DNA of 64,000 nt from NCBI RefSeq assembly GCF_034424315.1, contig NZ_CP139972.1, positions 5,952,001 to 6,016,000 on the forward strand, given 5' to 3'. A model generated the notes under the pieces. It had not been told where the DNA came from and ran no database searches. It worked only from the letters and a program-made list of their open reading frames with translations. The position numbers and the translations under genes were made by a program. This document shows positions 34,911 to 43,769 of this stretch, in pieces. Origin of the DNA: Chitinophaga sancti (GTDB taxonomy: Bacteria; Bacteroidota; Bacteroidia; Chitinophagales; Chitinophagaceae). Each line of letters starts with the position of its first letter. Position 1 is the stretch's first letter.

Positions 34911-37900
34911 ATGCAAGATAATCTGAACAAAGAATTTAAGCCTACCAGCTGGGCAATTGATAATAAGGTGAGCGTGTATGTCGCCACGATTATCATTGCC
35001 ATAGCAGGTATATTATCCTATCAAAACCTGCCGAAAGAGCAATACCCGGAGGTAGTGTTTCCACAGTTTTATATCAGTACGATTAACACCGGTACTTCTC
35101 CCGAAGATATGGAAACATTAGTGACCAAGCCCATTGAAAAACAACTGGGTGGAATCTCTGGTGTCAAGTCTATCAAGAGCACGAGTATGCAGGATTACTC
35201 TGCAATCACTATCGAGTTCGAAGCAGGAGAAGACCTGGAAACAGCGCGTCAGGAAGTAAGAGAAAAAGTAGATGATGCCAAGAAAGACCTGCCGCAAAAA
35301 CTAACACAGGAACCGCAGATCATTAAAATTGATGTATCGCAGATCCCGATCATGAACATCAACCTGTCTGGCGATTTCGACCTGCAGTCACTGAAAAAGT
35401 ATGCAGATGAAATGCAGGACAGAATTGAGGCCCTGAACGAAATTACACGTGTAGACATTGTAGGTGCACTGGATCGTGAAATCCAGATCAATATTGATAA
35501 ATACAAGATGGATGCAGCACGGGTAAACTTCGATGATATTGGCAATGCAATAGCTGCTGAAAACATGACTATTTCTGGTGGACAGGTATCGATGGATGGG
35601 CAAAAGCGTACACTGAGTGTAAAGGGAGAATACAAAGATCCTTTAAAGTTGCGCAATATTGTGATTCGTAGTACATCCGGTGCGACCGTATACCTGCGCG
35701 ACATTGCAGAGGTAGTGGATGGATTTGAAGAGCAGGAAAGTTATGCACGGTTGGGTGGTCAGAATGTTATCACTCTGAACGTCATCAAGCAAAGTGGTAA
35801 GAACCTGATCGATGCTTCTGATAAGATCAGGGTGATCATCGAAGAAATGAAGAAGGATTATTTACCAAAGGGATTGAATGTGGTGGTAACGGGCGATCAG
35901 TCTAACTCTACGCGTGTGACACTCCATGACCTGATTAATACGATTATTATTGGGTTTCTGTTAGTGACGGTGATCCTCATGTTCTTCATGGGTGCAGTGA
36001 ATGCCATCTTCGTGGCTGCTTCAGTACCGATCTCAATGTTCATTGCATTCCTGCTGATGCCGGCCTATCATTTCACGCTGAATATGATGGTGCTGTTCTC
36101 TTTCTTGCTGGCATTAGGTATTGTGGTGGATGATGCGATTGTGGTGATAGAAAATGTGCACCGTATATTTTATCAGCGAAAGGATCTGGGGATTGTGAAG
36201 GCGGCCAAGATAGCGGCGGGAGAGGTATTTCTACCCGTGTTCTCAGGAACGCTGACGGTGCTGGCGCCATTTGTACCATTGCTTTTCTGGCCTGGTATCA
36301 TTGGTAAATTCATGTTCTTTCTGCCGGTAACGTTGATCACCACACTGGGTGCATCGCTGGTGGTGGCATATATTATTAACCCGGTGTTTGCAGTGGATTT
36401 CATGGACAGGCATGAAGGAGAAAATCATCCGAAGCCGAAATGGAATAGGAAGTTCACCTATATGGCAATCGTATTTGGTGTGATTGCATTGTTGGGTTAT
36501 GCGAATGGTAGCGTCGGCTTAGGCAATTTTGTCATCTTTCTATTCCTGTTGATCTTACTGGAGAAATTTTACCTGGGGGGGCTGGCACGCCGCTTCCAGG
36601 GCAATTTTTGGCCAAGGGTACAGGAGCGTTACAAGCGTGTGCTGAAATGGTGCCTGATTGGATGGAGACCTATCTGGATATTGATCGGCACATTCGGTTT
36701 GCTGGTGTTCAGTATTATGCTCACTGCGATCAGGAATCCAAAGGTGGTGTTCTTTCCGCAGGCAGATCCTAATTTCATCTATGCATATATAGAGTTGCCA
36801 ATGGGTACTGATCAGAAGTATACTGATAGTATCACGCACATTGTAGAAAACCGGATTACAAAAGTAGTAGGGCCGAATAATCCGATAGTGGAGTCCATTA
36901 TTTCCAACGTAGCCGTGGGAGCAGGTGATCCTTCACAAATGGATATGAGTGTGCAGCCCAATAAAGGTAAGGTAACCGTGGCATTCGTGGAGTTTGGAAA
37001 GCGTGACGGACATGGTACCAAACAGTACCTGGACAAGATCAGGCAGGCTGTAAGAGGCATACCTGGTACAGATATCACGGTAGAGCAGGAGCAGGGAGGT
37101 CCGCCTACAGGGAAGCCGATCAATATTGAAATAGCTGGTGATGAATTTGAAGAGCTGACAACAACAGCAGAAAAACTGAAACGTTACCTGGATTCACTGG
37201 AGATAGGGGGTGTGGAAGAATTACGTACAGACTTCCAGAGTAATAAGCCTGAGATATTGGTTAACATAGACCGTGAGCGTGCAAACAGGGAAGGAATTTC
37301 TACTGCTACAATTGGTATGGCATTGCGTACGGCATTGTATGGTGCAGAGGTTTCCAAGTTCAGAGATCCGGAAGATGATTATCCGATCATGGTAAGGTTC
37401 CAGGAGAATCAGCGTAATAATATTAACACGCTCATGAACCTGAATTTAGTGTATAGGGATATGAATATGGGCGGAGCGATCAGGCAGGTGCCATTGAGTG
37501 CGGTAGCAGATATTCATTACTCTAATACTTATGCAAGTATTAAGCGTATAGATCAGAAGCGTGTGGTGACTTTGTATTCAAACGTACTCACCGGTTATAA
37601 TACAAACGAAGTTGTACAGCAAATTCAGACAGCACTGGGTGATTTTGCGAAGCCGAATGGGATCCAGGTAAAGATGACGGGTGAGCAGGAAGACCAGGCG
37701 GAGACTATGAATTTCCTGTTGTTGGCCATGGTGGGTGCATTTGGGTTGATCCTGATGATCATGGTAACGCAGTTCAACTCAATAGGTCGTCCGTTGGTGA
37801 TCTTTATGGAGATCCTGTTTAGTATCATCGGAGTGTTCCTTGGTTTCTCTGTTTTCGGAATGGATATCTCCATTGTAATGACGGGTGTGGGTATTATGGC

Positions 37901-38450
37901 GCTGGCAGGTATCGTGGTGCGAAATGGTATCGTACTCGTAGAGTTTACAGATTTGTTAGTGCAGCAAAATATGCCGGTGTACGAAGCAGTGGTGGAAGCG
38001 GGCAGAACCCGTATGACGCCGGTGTTACTTACAGCTATCGCGGCGATCCTTGGTTTGATTCCGCTGGCAGTGGGATTGAATATTGACTTTGAAACCCTGT
38101 TCTCAGAATTCAAGCCGCATCTCTTCTTTGGCGGTGACAACGTAGCGTTCTGGGGGCCGCTGGCCTGGACCATGGTGTACGGGTTGGTGTTTGCGACCTT
38201 CCTGACATTGATCCTGGTACCGGTGATGTATGCAATGAATAAGCGTTCGATCGATGTATTGGATTACAAGGGCTGGCCAAGGGGCCTGAAGTATATACCG
38301 TTCTTTGTGGTATTGGTGAAGGTATTTATGAAAAAAGGGGTGGTGAGGAAGCTGCATGAACCGGATTATGTATCAGATAAGCCGTACAGGTTCTTCAGAG
38401 GCACAGACGACCAGGACCTGCCACATGAAAGTGGTGTGAAGAGCTTATAG
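34911..38450 (+). CDS. RND family efflux transporter with extra central membrane helices
   Basis: A 1179-residue resistance-nodulation-division pump, longer than the roughly 1050 typical of AcrB. Proton-relay residues are in GIVVDDAIVVIENVHR (about 403-418). Two periplasmic loops are present (about 40-330 and 620-860). An extra segment of about 100 residues (about 500-600) contains two to three hydrophobic stretches (FTYMAIVFGVIALLGYA; LGNFVIFLFLLILLEKFYL) between the usual TM6 and TM7. The C-terminal tail after TM12 is about 60 residues and polar. It works with the preceding TolC and adaptor. Drug or metal substrate unknown. Confidence 0.93.
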   Translation: MQDNLNKEFKPTSWAIDNKVSVYVATIIIAIAGILSYQNLPKEQYPEVVFPQFYISTINTGTSPEDMETLVTKPIEKQLGGISGVKSIKSTSMQDYSAITIEFEAGEDLETARQEVREKVDDAKKDLPQKLTQEPQIIKIDVSQIPIMNINLSGDFDLQSLKKYADEMQDRIEALNEITRVDIVGALDREIQINIDKYKMDAARVNFDDIGNAIAAENMTISGGQVSMDGQKRTLSVKGEYKDPLKLRNIVIRSTSGATVYLRDIAEVVDGFEEQESYARLGGQNVITLNVIKQSGKNLIDASDKIRVIIEEMKKDYLPKGLNVVVTGDQSNSTRVTLHDLINTIIIGFLLVTVILMFFMGAVNAIFVAASVPISMFIAFLLMPAYHFTLNMMVLFSFLLALGIVVDDAIVVIENVHRIFYQRKDLGIVKAAKIAAGEVFLPVFSGTLTVLAPFVPLLFWPGIIGKFMFFLPVTLITTLGASLVVAYIINPVFAVDFMDRHEGENHPKPKWNRKFTYMAIVFGVIALLGYANGSVGLGNFVIFLFLLILLEKFYLGGLARRFQGNFWPRVQERYKRVLKWCLIGWRPIWILIGTFGLLVFSIMLTAIRNPKVVFFPQADPNFIYAYIELPMGTDQKYTDSITHIVENRITKVVGPNNPIVESIISNVAVGAGDPSQMDMSVQPNKGKVTVAFVEFGKRDGHGTKQYLDKIRQAVRGIPGTDITVEQEQGGPPTGKPINIEIAGDEFEELTTTAEKLKRYLDSLEIGGVEELRTDFQSNKPEILVNIDRERANREGISTATIGMALRTALYGAEVSKFRDPEDDYPIMVRFQENQRNNINTLMNLNLVYRDMNMGGAIRQVPLSAVADIHYSNTYASIKRIDQKRVVTLYSNVLTGYNTNEVVQQIQTALGDFAKPNGIQVKMTGEQEDQAETMNFLLLAMVGAFGLILMIMVTQFNSIGRPLVIFMEILFSIIGVFLGFSVFGMDISIVMTGVGIMALAGIVVRNGIVLVEFTDLLVQQNMPVYEAVVEAGRTRMTPVLLTAIAAILGLIPLAVGLNIDFETLFSEFKPHLFFGGDNVAFWGPLAWTMVYGLVFATFLTLILVPVMYAMNKRSIDVLDYKGWPRGLKYIPFFVVLVKVFMKKGVVRKLHEPDYVSDKPYRFFRGTDDQDLPHESGVKSL

Positions 38451-38506
38451 CAGATAAATTAAAAAGTGTACACAATACAGTGTAACAGTTGTAGGTTTAA
38501 CAGAAT

Positions 38507-38537
38507 ACCGTTCCGTTTCGCCCGGAACGGTTTTTTT
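38507..38537 (+). terminator. Terminator of the efflux operon
   Basis: ACCGTTCCG and CGGAACGGT form a 9-bp perfect stem with a 7-base loop and are followed by seven T, 57 bases after the RND stop. Confidence 0.92.
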
Positions 38538-38731
38538 ATGTGGTAAAGTATATAATCAGGGGTATCGGCAGGCGCCGGATGTCAGGAATGAGCAACCATT
38601 CTTATATTAAATTTTACCATATTTCCATATTTTTATGTATCTTAACAAACTTTAACAATTATCAACTGTAGCATTTCCTTATTTTTGGGCCTAAAGCGCC
38701 ATTTTTTGTTAATCCGGGTAACAACAACGCT

Positions 38732-39517
38732 ATGCGACGCAACCATGAAATAGATTACCGTATCTATGGTGAAGAAATACAGATTGTCGAAATAGAACTC
38801 GATCCACAGGAGACTGCCGTGGCCGAGAGTGGGAGCTTCATGATGATGGACCAGGAGATACAGATGCAAACCATGTTTGGTGATGGTTCACAGTCTAATC
38901 AAGGAATTTTAGGAAAATTGATGTCTGCCGGTAAGCGTATGCTGACCGGGGAAAGTCTTTTCATGACTGCATTTACGAATATGGGAGAGGGAAAGAAGCG
39001 GGTGAGTTTCGCAGCGCCTTATCCGGGTAAGATAATACCCATGGACCTGTCGTTAATGGAGGGAAAGGTAATCTGTCAGAAGGACGCGTTTCTATGTGCG
39101 GCGAAGGGCGTAAGTATTGGGATTGAGTGGCAGCGCAAGCTGGGAACGGGGATTTTTGGTGGTGAGGGCTTCATCATGGAAAAGTTGGAGGGTGATGGTA
39201 TGGCTTTTGTGCATGCAGGAGGTTTGGTATTGGAGAAGCAATTGTTGCCCGGGCAAGTCTTAAAAATAGATACAGGATGTTTGGTGGCGTATACTTCCGG
39301 AGTAGATTTTGACGTTGAATTTGTACGCGGAATCAAAAATATGGTATTTGGAGGTGAAGGCTTATTTTTTGCCACACTGAGAGGACCCGGAAAGGTGTGG
39401 GTACAATCCTTACCCATCAGCCGTTTAGCAAGTAGAATTGTATCATATGGAACAGTTCGCCGAAAGGAAGAAGGTAGCATTTTAGGCGGGTTAGGAAATA
39501 TCCTGGATGGAGATTAA
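38732..39517 (+). CDS. AIM24/TIGR00266 family protein
   Basis: A 261-residue protein of the TIGR00266/AIM24 family, all beta. Hallmarks are ESGSFMMMDQEIQMQT (about 33-48), GESLFMTAFTNMGEGKKRVSFAAPYPGKIIPMDL (about 73-106), and FVHAGGLVLEKQL, VAYTSGVDF and GLFFATLRGPGKVWVQSLP (about 151-230). No signal peptide or membrane helix. The family is widespread with little known function; in yeast mitochondria AIM24 has been linked to membrane organisation. It stands alone; a 600-base gap follows. Confidence 0.92.
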   Translation: MRRNHEIDYRIYGEEIQIVEIELDPQETAVAESGSFMMMDQEIQMQTMFGDGSQSNQGILGKLMSAGKRMLTGESLFMTAFTNMGEGKKRVSFAAPYPGKIIPMDLSLMEGKVICQKDAFLCAAKGVSIGIEWQRKLGTGIFGGEGFIMEKLEGDGMAFVHAGGLVLEKQLLPGQVLKIDTGCLVAYTSGVDFDVEFVRGIKNMVFGGEGLFFATLRGPGKVWVQSLPISRLASRIVSYGTVRRKEEGSILGGLGNILDGD

Positions 39518-40117
39518 TAATAATTAAACTGAAATAGCATATTAACTGTTATAACTGGCAAAAATCAGAAGTATCAAAAACTGGTATCGTTAAAAAACCG
39601 CCTTATTGAATAACCGTTATTAGCAGGTGTTTTTATAGAATTGACATCATTAAACTGACAAATAAAGTCAAATAACAGTTGTAACTGGCAGAGGAAAAAT
39701 TGATAAACCGGTCATCGCATATTGAATACTGATTGACAGTGAAACAAGCGTGGTGCCTTCCTTAGGAAGAAGACCCATGATTAATAGATTTGTTTATTGA
39801 AAACTAGATTATCAAACGGAAATACTGATAACAGAAAGGAATATTGACTAACCGGTATTTTTAAATAAACTGATATTATTAACAAGCAGCATTAGCAATT
39901 AACAGAAAGAATTTAGCAGATACATAATTGAAATAACTGGCGCTATTGCATGGCAGTATTGAGTCCTGCATGATAGTGACGGGCATTATAGACCATTTAA
40001 AAAATTGTACACGTTACGGATTCTGTAATTCACCAAAAGGGCAATTGAATACTCAATTTTTTTAAGTAGAGTGTTCCTAAAAAGCAGAATCTGCCGGGAA
40101 ACAATAGAATTTGAATT
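39518..40117. repeat. 600-base AT-rich gap with degenerate ATTGA...AAC.GG units
   Basis: No ORF of credible composition is seen. The region carries repeated, degenerate short units of the form ATTGA, one to three bases, then AAC.GG or AAC.G and an ATT tail: at 39605-39621, 39699-39716, 39796-39812, 39843-39859 and 39927-39947, plus weaker copies near 39640 and 39721. AACTG-type repeats (TAACTGTTATAACTGG near 39545 and TAACAGTTGTAACTGG near 39672) also occur. They could be decayed repeats, regulator-binding half-sites or low complexity. Confidence 0.5.
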
Positions 40118-41374
40118 ATGTTTGATCTATCATGGGCATTTGCCGAAGAGCAGGACCAGAAAGACACATTGAAAAGCTATAGGAATCAGTTTTATTTCCC
40201 ACAGCGGAATGGAAAGGATGCGATATATTTTTGTGGAAATTCACTGGGTCTGCAGGCGAAGAATGTACAACCTGCAATCATGCAGGAGTTGGAAGACTGG
40301 CAGCAATGTGCAGTAGAGGGGTATTGGGGTGCCAGGAATCCATGGTTATATTATCAGCAATATTGCAGCAAGCCGATGATGGAGATAGTAGGTGCCAGCC
40401 AGGAGGAACTGACAGTAATGAATACACTAACTGTCAATCTGCACTTGATGATGATGACATTTTACAAACCGACAAAGGAAAGATTCAAGATATTAATGGA
40501 AGCAGGTGCGTTTCCCAGCGATCAGTACGCTGTGGAAACGCAGGTGAAACTGCATGGCCTGGATCCGGCAACGGCGATAATAGAAGTAGCGCCCCGTGAA
40601 GGAGAATTTTTAATAAGTGAGGAAGATATTTTTCAGATTATTGATCAGGAAAGTAGTAGCTTAGCGCTTATATTGTTGGGGGGAATAAACTATTATACCG
40701 GCCAATTGTTTAATATGCAATCCATTACGGAAGCAGCCCATAGAGCAGGGGCTGTAGTCGGGTTCGACCTGGCACACGTAGTAGGAAACGTACCTGTGAA
40801 GTTACACGACTGGGAAGTAGATTTTGCCGTGTGGTGCTCCTATAAGTATTTAAATGGAGGCCCGGGCGCAGTAGGTGGAGCATTTATACATGAAAGACAT
40901 GCCCGAGACAGGAACCGGCCAAGATTAGGCGGCTGGTGGGGCAACGAGGAAACCATCCGTTTTAAAATGGAAAAAGGCTTTGAGCCTAAAGACCGTGCAG
41001 AAGGCTGGCAAATAAGCACGGCACAAGTATTTAACATGGTAGCATTAAAAGCCTCGCTGGAACTGTTTGAATCAGCTGGTATGGCAGCTTTGAGAGAGAA
41101 AAGTATACGACTTACCGACTATCTTGAATTCCTGTTAAAACATATAGAAAACATAAAATTTGAAATAATTACGCCTAAAAATTGTAAGGAACGCGGCGCC
41201 CAATTATCTTTGCTTTTCCATGACAGAGGTAAAGAAATCCAACAAAAGATGACGGAAGCCGGTATCATTGTGGACTGGCGAGAGCCCGGAGTCATACGGG
41301 TTTCACCGGCGCCCTTATATAACTCTTATGGAGACGTATTTCATTTTTATGAAATCATAGCAAATATTGCTTAA
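40118..41374 (+). CDS. kynU: Kynureninase
   Basis: A 418-residue PLP enzyme that splits kynurenine into anthranilate and alanine (tryptophan breakdown, NAD synthesis). Signature pieces are YFCGNSLGLQ (about 37-46), GYWGARNPW, FDLAHVVGN and the Schiff-base Lys243 in CSYKYLNGGPG. Length is normal. No other kynurenine-pathway gene is in the window. It is followed after 21 bases by the RGG/2H phosphoesterase gene, so the two may be co-transcribed even though no functional link is evident. Confidence 0.95.
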   Translation: MFDLSWAFAEEQDQKDTLKSYRNQFYFPQRNGKDAIYFCGNSLGLQAKNVQPAIMQELEDWQQCAVEGYWGARNPWLYYQQYCSKPMMEIVGASQEELTVMNTLTVNLHLMMMTFYKPTKERFKILMEAGAFPSDQYAVETQVKLHGLDPATAIIEVAPREGEFLISEEDIFQIIDQESSSLALILLGGINYYTGQLFNMQSITEAAHRAGAVVGFDLAHVVGNVPVKLHDWEVDFAVWCSYKYLNGGPGAVGGAFIHERHARDRNRPRLGGWWGNEETIRFKMEKGFEPKDRAEGWQISTAQVFNMVALKASLELFESAGMAALREKSIRLTDYLEFLLKHIENIKFEIITPKNCKERGAQLSLLFHDRGKEIQQKMTEAGIIVDWREPGVIRVSPAPLYNSYGDVFHFYEIIANIA

Positions 41375-41395
41375 AACGCTTAATTAGTAAGTACG

Positions 41396-42733
41396 ATGAA
41401 TTTTGAGAGAAACGAACGCCCCCGCAGGCCCTACTCTCCTCCTGGTGCAGAAAAAGACCAAGATCCCAATAAGGAGAGACCAGGCGGTTACTTCAAACCC
41501 GATTTTAACAATGAAAGGGAGGGCAGACCTGGTGGATATAACCAGGACAATGACAGACCTAATTTTAACCGTGACCGCGGCGAAGGCGGCGGTGGCTATA
41601 ATCGTGGTGATCGCGATAGTGGCGGCGGTGGATATCGTCCACGCGACAACGGTGGCTATGGCGGTGGCGGCGGTTACGATCGCGGCGGCGGTGGCTACAG
41701 TGGTGGCGGAGACCGTGATTTCAACCGTGAAGGCGGCGGTGGTGGTTACAATCGTGGCGGTGGCTATGGCGACCGTGAAGGCGGTGGTGGCGGCTACAAC
41801 CGTGGCGGCGGTGGTGGTTACGATCGCGGCAGTGGTGGCGGTGGTTACGATCGCGGCAGTGGCGGCGGTGGTTTCAATCGCGGCGGCGGTGGTGGTGGTT
41901 ACGATCGCGGCGGTGGTGGCGGTGGTTACAATCGCGGCGGTGGCGGCGGTGGTTACGATCGTGGCGGTGGCGGCGGTGGATACGATCGCGGCGGTGGCGG
42001 CGGTGGTTACAATCGCGGCGGTGGCGGCGGTGGATACGATCGCGGCGGTGGCGGCGGTGGTTACAATCGCGGCGGCGGCGGTGGTGGATACAATCGCGGC
42101 GGCGGTGGTGGCGGTGGCTTCAGAGGAGGCCCAAGACCAGGTGGCGGCGGCATGAGACGTCCGTTCACTCCTAAACCAGATAATAAAATCTACTTTATTG
42201 CCCTGCTTCCTACAGCTGAAGTAGGTAAAGAGATTATCAAAATAAAGCAGGATTTCGCTGAGAACTTCGGTCCTGTATATGCGCTGAAAGTACTGCCGCA
42301 TATCACACTCCAGGTTCCTTTCACAGCTGATCCGGCATTGGAAAAAGCCTTCTGCGATGAACTGGCTGAATTTGCTAAAACCCAGGCGCCTTTCGAAGTG
42401 TCCCTGAATGGTTTTGGTACATTCCCGAACAAGCAGAACCGCGTACTGTTCATCAACGTTGAAAAGAGCGAAACCATGAGCGCCCTGCACAGACAACTGA
42501 TCAACTTCCTGCGTAAGGAATTCGGTTTCAGTACCATGCTGGCTCGTACGGGTTTCACACCTCACGTTACCGTGGCTTTCAAAGACCTCGAAGATGCACA
42601 ATTCGAAAAGGCCTGGCCAGAATACGAAAACAAGGAATACACTGCTTCATTCAAAGTGAACAACCTGTATTTCCTCCGTCATAACGGTAAATCCTGGGAA
42701 GTACTGCAGAAGTGCAAACTGGGTGGTGCGTGA
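41396..42733 (+). CDS. RGG/YDRG low-complexity domain fused to a 2H phosphoesterase (2'-5' RNA ligase-like) domain
   Basis: A 445-residue protein of two parts. Residues 1-260 are disordered: a charged Pro/Arg/Asn N-terminus, then a glycine-rich tract with 15 Tyr/Phe-Asp/Asn-Arg-Gly units, of which the last eight repeat with a strict 9-residue period (Arg, six Gly, Tyr, Asp or Asn). Residues about 265-445 are a LigT/2H phosphoesterase domain with paired catalytic motifs His302-Ile-Thr304 and His390-Val-Thr392. The RGG/YG tail resembles eukaryotic RNA-binding, phase-separating proteins. The enzyme part should act on cyclic or 2'-5' phosphodiester ends of RNA or nucleotides. No signal peptide; cytosolic. 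Confidence 0.9.
   Translation: MNFERNERPRRPYSPPGAEKDQDPNKERPGGYFKPDFNNEREGRPGGYNQDNDRPNFNRDRGEGGGGYNRGDRDSGGGGYRPRDNGGYGGGGGYDRGGGGYSGGGDRDFNREGGGGGYNRGGGYGDREGGGGGYNRGGGGGYDRGSGGGGYDRGSGGGGFNRGGGGGGYDRGGGGGGYNRGGGGGGYDRGGGGGGYDRGGGGGGYNRGGGGGGYDRGGGGGGYNRGGGGGGYNRGGGGGGGFRGGPRPGGGGMRRPFTPKPDNKIYFIALLPTAEVGKEIIKIKQDFAENFGPVYALKVLPHITLQVPFTADPALEKAFCDELAEFAKTQAPFEVSLNGFGTFPNKQNRVLFINVEKSETMSALHRQLINFLRKEFGFSTMLARTGFTPHVTVAFKDLEDAQFEKAWPEYENKEYTASFKVNNLYFLRHNGKSWEVLQKCKLGGA
41879..42117 (+). repeat. 27-bp tandem repeats encoding the RGGGGGGY(D/N) units
   Basis: Nine-codon units (27 bases) repeat about nine times in frame, beginning at Arg of FNR and ending before the GFRGG segment. Codons for Gly vary between GGC and GGT, so the copies are near-identical rather than identical. 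Flanking, less regular Gly-rich units extend back to about 41570. Such arrays slip in replication, so unit number should vary between strains. Confidence 0.9.
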
Positions 42734-42756
42734 TCGGAATAAGATTATCACTAATG

Positions 42757-42787
42757 AAAAGAGGAAGGCAATTGCCTTCCTCTTTTT
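42757..42787. terminator. Bidirectional terminator between the RGG/2H and fecR genes
   Basis: A near-complete palindrome (AAAAGAGGAAGGCAATT and its complement) flanked by A and T runs lies between the convergent genes. It overlaps the fecR stop codon by one base. Confidence 0.88.
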
Positions 42788-43764
42788 TATTTCCTATAGA
42801 TCCTATACGTATTTCCTTCCTTTGTCCAATTTGAGTTTGTTATAAAAGAAATCTGATTCATTATTTCTGTCAGTGATGTCGTTTCCGGCGATAAGCGTTC
42901 AAGGTGCAAAGTGTCTATGCTTTCGTCTGTAACGATAATCTTCACACCATAGTAACCCGACAGCGTTTTAATTACATCGCGAATCTGCATACCATCAAAC
43001 ACAAACCGGTTCTCTTTCCACGCTATAAAATTTGCATCATTATTTGCATCTTCTTTAGGTTGTTTACCCGCAGCAAATGTCACCTTACGTCCTGGTGTTA
43101 CTACCAGTTTATGTACGTCATGTGATACGGCTACTTTCCCGGTTACGACCGCAACTTCCACAGGTGTGGCAGCATATGCACGTACATCGAAAGAAGTTCC
43201 CAGTACCTGTGTCTGTGTCTCATTCGCATACACCACAAATGGTCTTCCCGGTTCGTTAGCGACTTCAAAGAATGCCTCTCCTTCCAGGTGAATTGCTCTT
43301 TCGGCACCAGCCAGTTGCTTGTCATAACGTAAACGGCTGTGCTGGTTCATGTATACTTTACTTCCATCAGGCAGAGAGATTGTCTTCTTCTCATTGGCTG
43401 CAGTCAGCTCAGTGATTTCATTCGGTCCGCGCAGGGTAAAGTAAAGCATTGTTGCTACTGCAATACCGGTAATGCTGGCTGCAATACGCAGGTACATATT
43501 CCGCTTACTCACTATCTTCAGTTCGGGGGCATCATTTGTATACATACTTTCTCTGAAGCGTTGCCAGTTCGCTTCTGTATCAGGGATAAAGTGAGTATCA
43601 TGTTCCCCGGTTATCGTCCACGTGCGCCTGATCTCATCGAAGTAACGGCGATGTGTGGCATCTTCGTCTAACCATGTTTGCAGCATGGTTTGCTCAGAAG
43701 GGGAGAGTGAATCCTCCAGCGAGCGTACGATCAGCGTATCAATATTTTCAAATTGCTCAGACAT
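42787..43764 (-). CDS. FecR-type anti-sigma factor
   Basis: A 325-residue membrane regulator. The cytosolic N-terminal part (about 1-80) carries the DUF4880-like helical sigma-binding region (MSEQFENIDTLIVRSLEDSLSPSEQ...). One transmembrane helix (MYLRIAASITGIAVATMLYFTL, about 89-110) leads to the periplasmic FecR domain (NEKKTISLPDGSKVYMNQHSRLRYD, about 123-150) and the C-terminal DUF4974/STN-like end (VIKTLSGYYGVKIIVTDESI). I start at ATG 43764; the frame also opens at 43776. It lies 5 bases after its ECF sigma gene. No SusC/D pair follows. Confidence 0.92.
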   Translation of the reverse strand: MSEQFENIDTLIVRSLEDSLSPSEQTMLQTWLDEDATHRRYFDEIRRTWTITGEHDTHFIPDTEANWQRFRESMYTNDAPELKIVSKRNMYLRIAASITGIAVATMLYFTLRGPNEITELTAANEKKTISLPDGSKVYMNQHSRLRYDKQLAGAERAIHLEGEAFFEVANEPGRPFVVYANETQTQVLGTSFDVRAYAATPVEVAVVTGKVAVSHDVHKLVVTPGRKVTFAAGKQPKEDANNDANFIAWKENRFVFDGMQIRDVIKTLSGYYGVKIIVTDESIDTLHLERLSPETTSLTEIMNQISFITNSNWTKEGNTYRIYRK

Positions 43765-43769
43765 ACATG

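Noticed and set aside
41879..42117. 27-base repeats considered as a CRISPR array
   Set aside because: There are no unique spacers; the units are contiguous, in frame and code for RGGGGGGY(D/N).
41403..42155. 250-residue plus-strand ORF of Val/Ala repeats in another frame
   Set aside because: It is a frame-shifted shadow of the same repeat region with no start context or family features.
41384..42601. 405-residue minus-strand ORF rich in Ala/Thr/Ile across the glycine-rich gene
   Set aside because: It is the antisense shadow of the 27-base repeats; its Ala-Thr-Ile composition comes only from the reverse complement of Gly codons.
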